Positions 6,602-10,114 of a stretch of 10,114 bases of DNA are shown here, one piece after another. Positions within the stretch are counted from its first letter, which is position 1; the number at the start of each line of letters is the position of its first letter. Under the pieces are notes generated by a model. It ran no database searches, was not told the origin of the DNA, and saw only the letters and a program-made list of their open reading frames with translations. The DNA comes from Thioalkalivibrio sp. (GTDB lineage: Bacteria; Pseudomonadota; Gammaproteobacteria; Ectothiorhodospirales; Ectothiorhodospiraceae), in NCBI GenBank assembly GCA_007136145.1, contig SLHN01000300.1, positions 1-10,114 of the forward strand. The letters run 5' to 3'. A program made the translations under genes and the position numbers.

Positions 6602-9600
6602 AATACCGCGCCCCCGCGTGTGGGTGCCTGGCTGCACACCGTCGGCAAATGCACCAACTTTCACAATGCCTCGACCTGGCGGGCCGACTGCATCCATCTT
6701 GATGGCGGCACCTGGAAGGTGCAGAATCCTTGGCCGACCTGTGTCGACATGGCTCACCCGAGGCCATGGCTCAGCGAGGGGGTGATCGAACCGCGCGTCT
6801 CGGCTCGCGAGGGTAATCGCACCGCACGACTCCAGGGGTGGCAGCCGCCGGGGGCGAGTATCAGCTGTACGGGCGCCTGGAGCGGCGGCATGCGCTTCAC
6901 CCTTGGCGTGGAATCCTCCAATCTGGCCCTTGTCGAAGTCGGCGACTCTTCCAACACCGATTACATGGCACGGCGCTCGAGGCAGGTATCCTGCCCTGAC
7001 GGTTATCGGAACGAGGGTGGCCAATGCGTGCTGCCCGCAGGCGACATCACAGCGCACAAGAACAACAACGAATGCCCTGCAGCGCCGAATGGTTCGAACC
7101 CTGTGCACTCCAGCACCGGAAAGAAACTTCAGCGCGAGTTGGATTACCGAGCCTATGGGCAGTTTCCGCTGGAATTCACGCGTTTCTATTCCAGCGGTCA
7201 CCGCAACTACTTCGATGGGACACATATTCGGCCAAGCAACCTGGGACCAAACTGGCGGCACACGTACTCGCGGGAAATCCTGTTGGTTGAGAGAAGCGGC
7301 ATTCGATGGGCCACCGTGGTACGTCCGAATGGAAACGAATATTTCTTCCGCGAGAACGCACAGGGACAATGGGTCGGTGACGGGGATATCCCGGAAATGC
7401 TCGAGTCTGTTGAAGCTGTCGGTGGTTTCATCGAAGGCTGGCGTTACCGTAACCGCAACGACGAAACCGAGGAGTACGATGCCTCGGGGCGGCTGATCCG
7501 GATCGTGAGCCGCGAAGGATTCGAGCAAACCCTGACGTATGGTCTGACACCCGAGGAGGGGGGCGACGGGTCACCCACGACCCTCGATCGGGTCACGGGA
7601 CCTTTCCCGGGGCAGTCGCTCGATTTCCACTATGGCGACGACGGTAACCTGGCTCGAATGACGGTTCAACCGAGCGGCGACATTTACCAATTTCGCTACG
7701 ACGATGGCCTGCTCACCCGGGTCGTTTATCCGCACGCTCATGACAACCCGGCGGATCCGCAGAGCCACGCCGAGAACGCTTCGCGCCGCTATCACTACGA
7801 CGAAAGCGGTCATGTGACATCGAGCACACCACGCGCCGCACTCACGGGGATCGTCGACGAGGCCGGGACGCGTTACGCGAGCTGGTGGTATTCGGGCGAT
7901 CGTGTCGTTCGTTCCCAGCTCGCACCCGATGATCTCGACAACGTCAATCGGGTGGATTTTCAGTACCATTCCGATGGCTCGCGTACGGTCACCGACGCAC
8001 TGGGAACATCGCGTGTCTACCGGTTCCGGGTTCAGCACGGGGTCGCCAGAATCGCGTCGATCAGCGGCGGCAAATGTCAGAGTTGCGGGAGCGATGTGCA
8101 GTCAGTGACCTACGATGCCAACGGCTATCGGCGTCTGGTCACCGATTTCAACGGGAACGTAACCCAGTACACGCACGATGCGCGGGGACGGGAAACCCAG
8201 CGCATCGAGGCGTATGGAACGCCATCCGCGCGCACGATACGCACGCAGTGGCACGCCGAGCTCCGCGTACCGGTGCGGATCGATACCTTTGCCGGCGAGG
8301 GCACCGCCGGAGCACACTTGCAGCAGACCTTGCAGACGTATTCAGGTGGCCGGCTTGCCACCCGTACGGAGATCGATCCCGAAACGGGAAGCGCCCGAAC
8401 CTGGAGCTACAGCTATAACGGAAAGGGCCTGCTTGCGGCAGTGAATGGCCCCCGGACCGACATCTCCGACGTCACATCCTTCACCTATGACGCAAGCGGC
8501 AATCTGGCAAGCGTGACCAACGCTCTCGGACATGTGACCCATGTCACTTCGTATAACGGTCATGGTCAGCCCCTGACCATCGTCGATCCCAATGGCGTTA
8601 CAACCAGCCTCACCTACGATGTCCGCCAGCATCTGACTTCCCGGACGATCGCGGGCGAGACCACTGCTTTCGCGTATACGCCCACGGGCCAGCTCGCGCG
8701 CATCACCTTTCCCGACGGCAGCTTCGTCTTATACAGCTACGACGCCGCCAACCGCCTGATCGAGGTGGCCGACGCCCAGGGGCACCGGATCACCTATACC
8801 CTCGACGCAATGGGCAACAGGGTAGCCGAGGAACGCTTCGACGATCAGGGCCAGCTCCGGGCGGTGCAGACGCGCGTGTTCGACGAGTTGAACCGCCTGT
8901 GGAAGGAGATCGGCGCCGCCGGCACCGAGGAGGTCACGACCACGCACAGCTACGACGGCAACGGTCAGCTCACCGGATTGCTCGCGCCGCTGGGCCGCAA
9001 TACCGAGCAGCTTCACGACGCACTCAACCGTCCGACCCGAATCGTCGACGCGCTCGGTGGCGTCACCGAGTTCACCTACGACGCGCTCGACCGAATCATA
9101 GCGGTACAGGATCCGCGCGGCGTGGTGACTACCTACACCTACGATGGACTCGGTAACCGCGTGCGCGAGGACAGTCCTGACGCGGGGAGCACGACGATGA
9201 CGCATGACGCCGCGGGTAACATGCGGACGCGAACCGACGCACGCGGACATACGCTCAGCTACGAATACGACGCGCTGGGTCGGATGACCCGCACCGACAC
9301 CGGCGACACGACCTGGATTTACACCCACGACACCGGCGCCAACGGTATCGGGCGTCTGGCGACGATCACCGACGGCAGCCAGACACTGTCCTGGGAACAC
9401 GACCCACAGGGCCGGGTGCTGACCCGCGAGCAGAACATGGATGGAATTGTGCTGACGCTGCGCTACAGTTACAGCGACGGGAACAGGACCGGTATCGAGA
9501 CGCCGTCCGGCCAGCGCATCGGCTATACGCATGCCCACGGTCGCCCGGACCGGGTCACCCTCAACGGCACCACGGTACTGGTCGACCAGATTGCCTACGA

Positions 9601-10114
9601 ACCCTTCGGTCCGGTGTCGGGCTGGCGCTGGGGCGACGGAAGCCGCACGACCCGCAGCCACGATCTCGACCTGCGGCCGGTGCTGATCGACAGTGCAGGA
9701 CGGCGCAGCTACAGCTATGACGCCGCCTCGCGCATCGATGGCATCGTCGACCTGCAGGACCTGGCCCGCAGCCGCGGCTACGTCTACGATGCCCTGGATC
9801 GCCTGACCGAGTCCAGCGGCACCGACACGATGCAGCGCTGGACCTACGATGCCAACGGCAACCGGCTGCAGGAAACCGGCGACGCACCGGCCGACTACAC
9901 GTCGGCCGCTGACAGTAACCGTCTGCTCACCGTTCGCGGCGTGCTCCAGCGCGACCATATCCACGACGCGGCCGGGAACCTGCTGGAGGATGGGCGTCGC
10001 AGCTTCCGCTACAATGCAGCCGGCAGGATGGTCTCGGCGACCGTCGACGGCCGTACCACCACCTACCTCTACAATGGCCTCGGCGAGCGTGTACGCAAAC
10101 TCGTCGAATCCGAC
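6512..10114 (+). CDS. Sec-secreted RHS/YD-repeat protein, 3'-truncated by the window edge
   Basis: I followed this frame codon by codon from ATG 6512 to the last base: 1201 codons, no stop, so the gene continues beyond the window. Residues 1-30 are a signal peptide (Lys6, hydrophobic core, cleavage after Ala-Ala-Ala30). A head region of about 165 residues follows with seven cysteines (47, 60, 77, 119, 161, 172, 188), including CPDGYRNEGGQC. Next is a DUF6531-like segment from NPVHSSTGKK (196-205) through PLEFTRFYSSG. A Cys-x-x-Cys (522/525) precedes many YD repeats from about residue 532 to the end. Such proteins build a hollow beta-cocoon shell, often around a C-terminal toxin. The last residues (YLYNGLGERVRK) look like the lead-in to the RHS core domain, so the core and variable tip are missing here. 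The signal peptide argues for export through Sec, with no VgrG, PAAR or immunity gene in view. Its role (toxin, adhesin or surface protein) is open. Confidence 0.9.
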   Translation, partial: MFPYVKLSGAAYLAVAFVLSLSITSTVAAANTAPPRVGAWLHTVGKCTNFHNASTWRADCIHLDGGTWKVQNPWPTCVDMAHPRPWLSEGVIEPRVSAREGNRTARLQGWQPPGASISCTGAWSGGMRFTLGVESSNLALVEVGDSSNTDYMARRSRQVSCPDGYRNEGGQCVLPAGDITAHKNNNECPAAPNGSNPVHSSTGKKLQRELDYRAYGQFPLEFTRFYSSGHRNYFDGTHIRPSNLGPNWRHTYSREILLVERSGIRWATVVRPNGNEYFFRENAQGQWVGDGDIPEMLESVEAVGGFIEGWRYRNRNDETEEYDASGRLIRIVSREGFEQTLTYGLTPEEGGDGSPTTLDRVTGPFPGQSLDFHYGDDGNLARMTVQPSGDIYQFRYDDGLLTRVVYPHAHDNPADPQSHAENASRRYHYDESGHVTSSTPRAALTGIVDEAGTRYASWWYSGDRVVRSQLAPDDLDNVNRVDFQYHSDGSRTVTDALGTSRVYRFRVQHGVARIASISGGKCQSCGSDVQSVTYDANGYRRLVTDFNGNVTQYTHDARGRETQRIEAYGTPSARTIRTQWHAELRVPVRIDTFAGEGTAGAHLQQTLQTYSGGRLATRTEIDPETGSARTWSYSYNGKGLLAAVNGPRTDISDVTSFTYDASGNLASVTNALGHVTHVTSYNGHGQPLTIVDPNGVTTSLTYDVRQHLTSRTIAGETTAFAYTPTGQLARITFPDGSFVLYSYDAANRLIEVADAQGHRITYTLDAMGNRVAEERFDDQGQLRAVQTRVFDELNRLWKEIGAAGTEEVTTTHSYDGNGQLTGLLAPLGRNTEQLHDALNRPTRIVDALGGVTEFTYDALDRIIAVQDPRGVVTTYTYDGLGNRVREDSPDAGSTTMTHDAAGNMRTRTDARGHTLSYEYDALGRMTRTDTGDTTWIYTHDTGANGIGRLATITDGSQTLSWEHDPQGRVLTREQNMDGIVLTLRYSYSDGNRTGIETPSGQRIGYTHAHGRPDRVTLNGTTVLVDQIAYEPFGPVSGWRWGDGSRTTRSHDLDLRPVLIDSAGRRSYSYDAASRIDGIVDLQDLARSRGYVYDALDRLTESSGTDTMQRWTYDANGNRLQETGDAPADYTSAADSNRLLTVRGVLQRDHIHDAAGNLLEDGRRSFRYNAAGRMVSATVDGRTTTYLYNGLGERVRKLVESD
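8105..10096 (+). repeat. YD-repeat array within the RHS gene
   Basis: At protein level, about 16 copies of the pattern aromatic-x-Tyr-Asp-x-x-Gly-x-hydrophobic can be read, for example TYDANGYR, TYDASGNL, SYDAANRL, TYDALDRI, TYDGLGNR, EYDALGRM, VYDALDRL and TYDANGNR. Spacing is mostly 20-30 residues. The copies are diverged at DNA level, so this is a protein repeat and not a recent tandem duplication. Confidence 0.85.

Noticed and set aside
6575..7528. A 317-codon minus-strand open frame opposite the RHS head
   Set aside because: It is in register with the RHS frame and ends at the TCA codon at 6575. It would overlap the signal peptide and DUF6531-like region, which are clearly coding on +.
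8729..9964. A 411-codon minus-strand open frame opposite the RHS gene
   Set aside because: It is in register with the RHS frame and ends exactly at the rare TTA codon at 8729-8731. Its low-complexity Val/Ala/Gly content is the mirror of YD repeats.

Overview
The window is GC-rich bacterial DNA with six protein-coding genes and no RNA gene, insertion sequence or CRISPR array that I can see. A DsrC/TusE-family protein, a host-attachment family protein, a rhomboid protease and short GGTGC-type intergenic palindromes together suggest a gammaproteobacterium, perhaps a sulfur-oxidising member of the Chromatiales. That placement is inference; no marker gene settles it.

Left part (1-2652, all on +). 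The window opens inside an unrecognised gene (1-438). After a short hairpin comes a rhomboid intramembrane protease (563-1246). A 304-base gap carrying an intergenic repeat separates it from a host-attachment family protein of 149 residues (1551-2000). A second gap holds two more hairpin repeats, one an inverted copy of the first, and leads into a DsrC/TusE-like protein (2281-2652). That protein keeps the inner DsrC cysteine but has lost the penultimate one.

Middle part (2719-6216, on -). A single gene of 1165 codons converges on the DsrC-like gene, with a perfect 9-bp hairpin in the 66-bp gap between their stops. Its length and motifs look like the pyrophosphate-dependent (PPi-type) phosphoenolpyruvate carboxykinase family. 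If correct, it would link PEP and oxaloacetate pools using PPi rather than ATP or GTP.

Right part (6217-10114). A 295-base divergent intergenic region holds a good sigma-70-like promoter facing right. It leads to a Sec-secreted RHS/YD-repeat protein that stays open for 1201 codons and runs off the window. The RHS core and the variable C-terminal tip, where any toxin would lie, are not in view.

The genes do not form one clear operon or pathway. The most unusual points are the CysB-only DsrC-like protein, the probable PPi-PEPCK, and the repeat family around the host-attachment gene.
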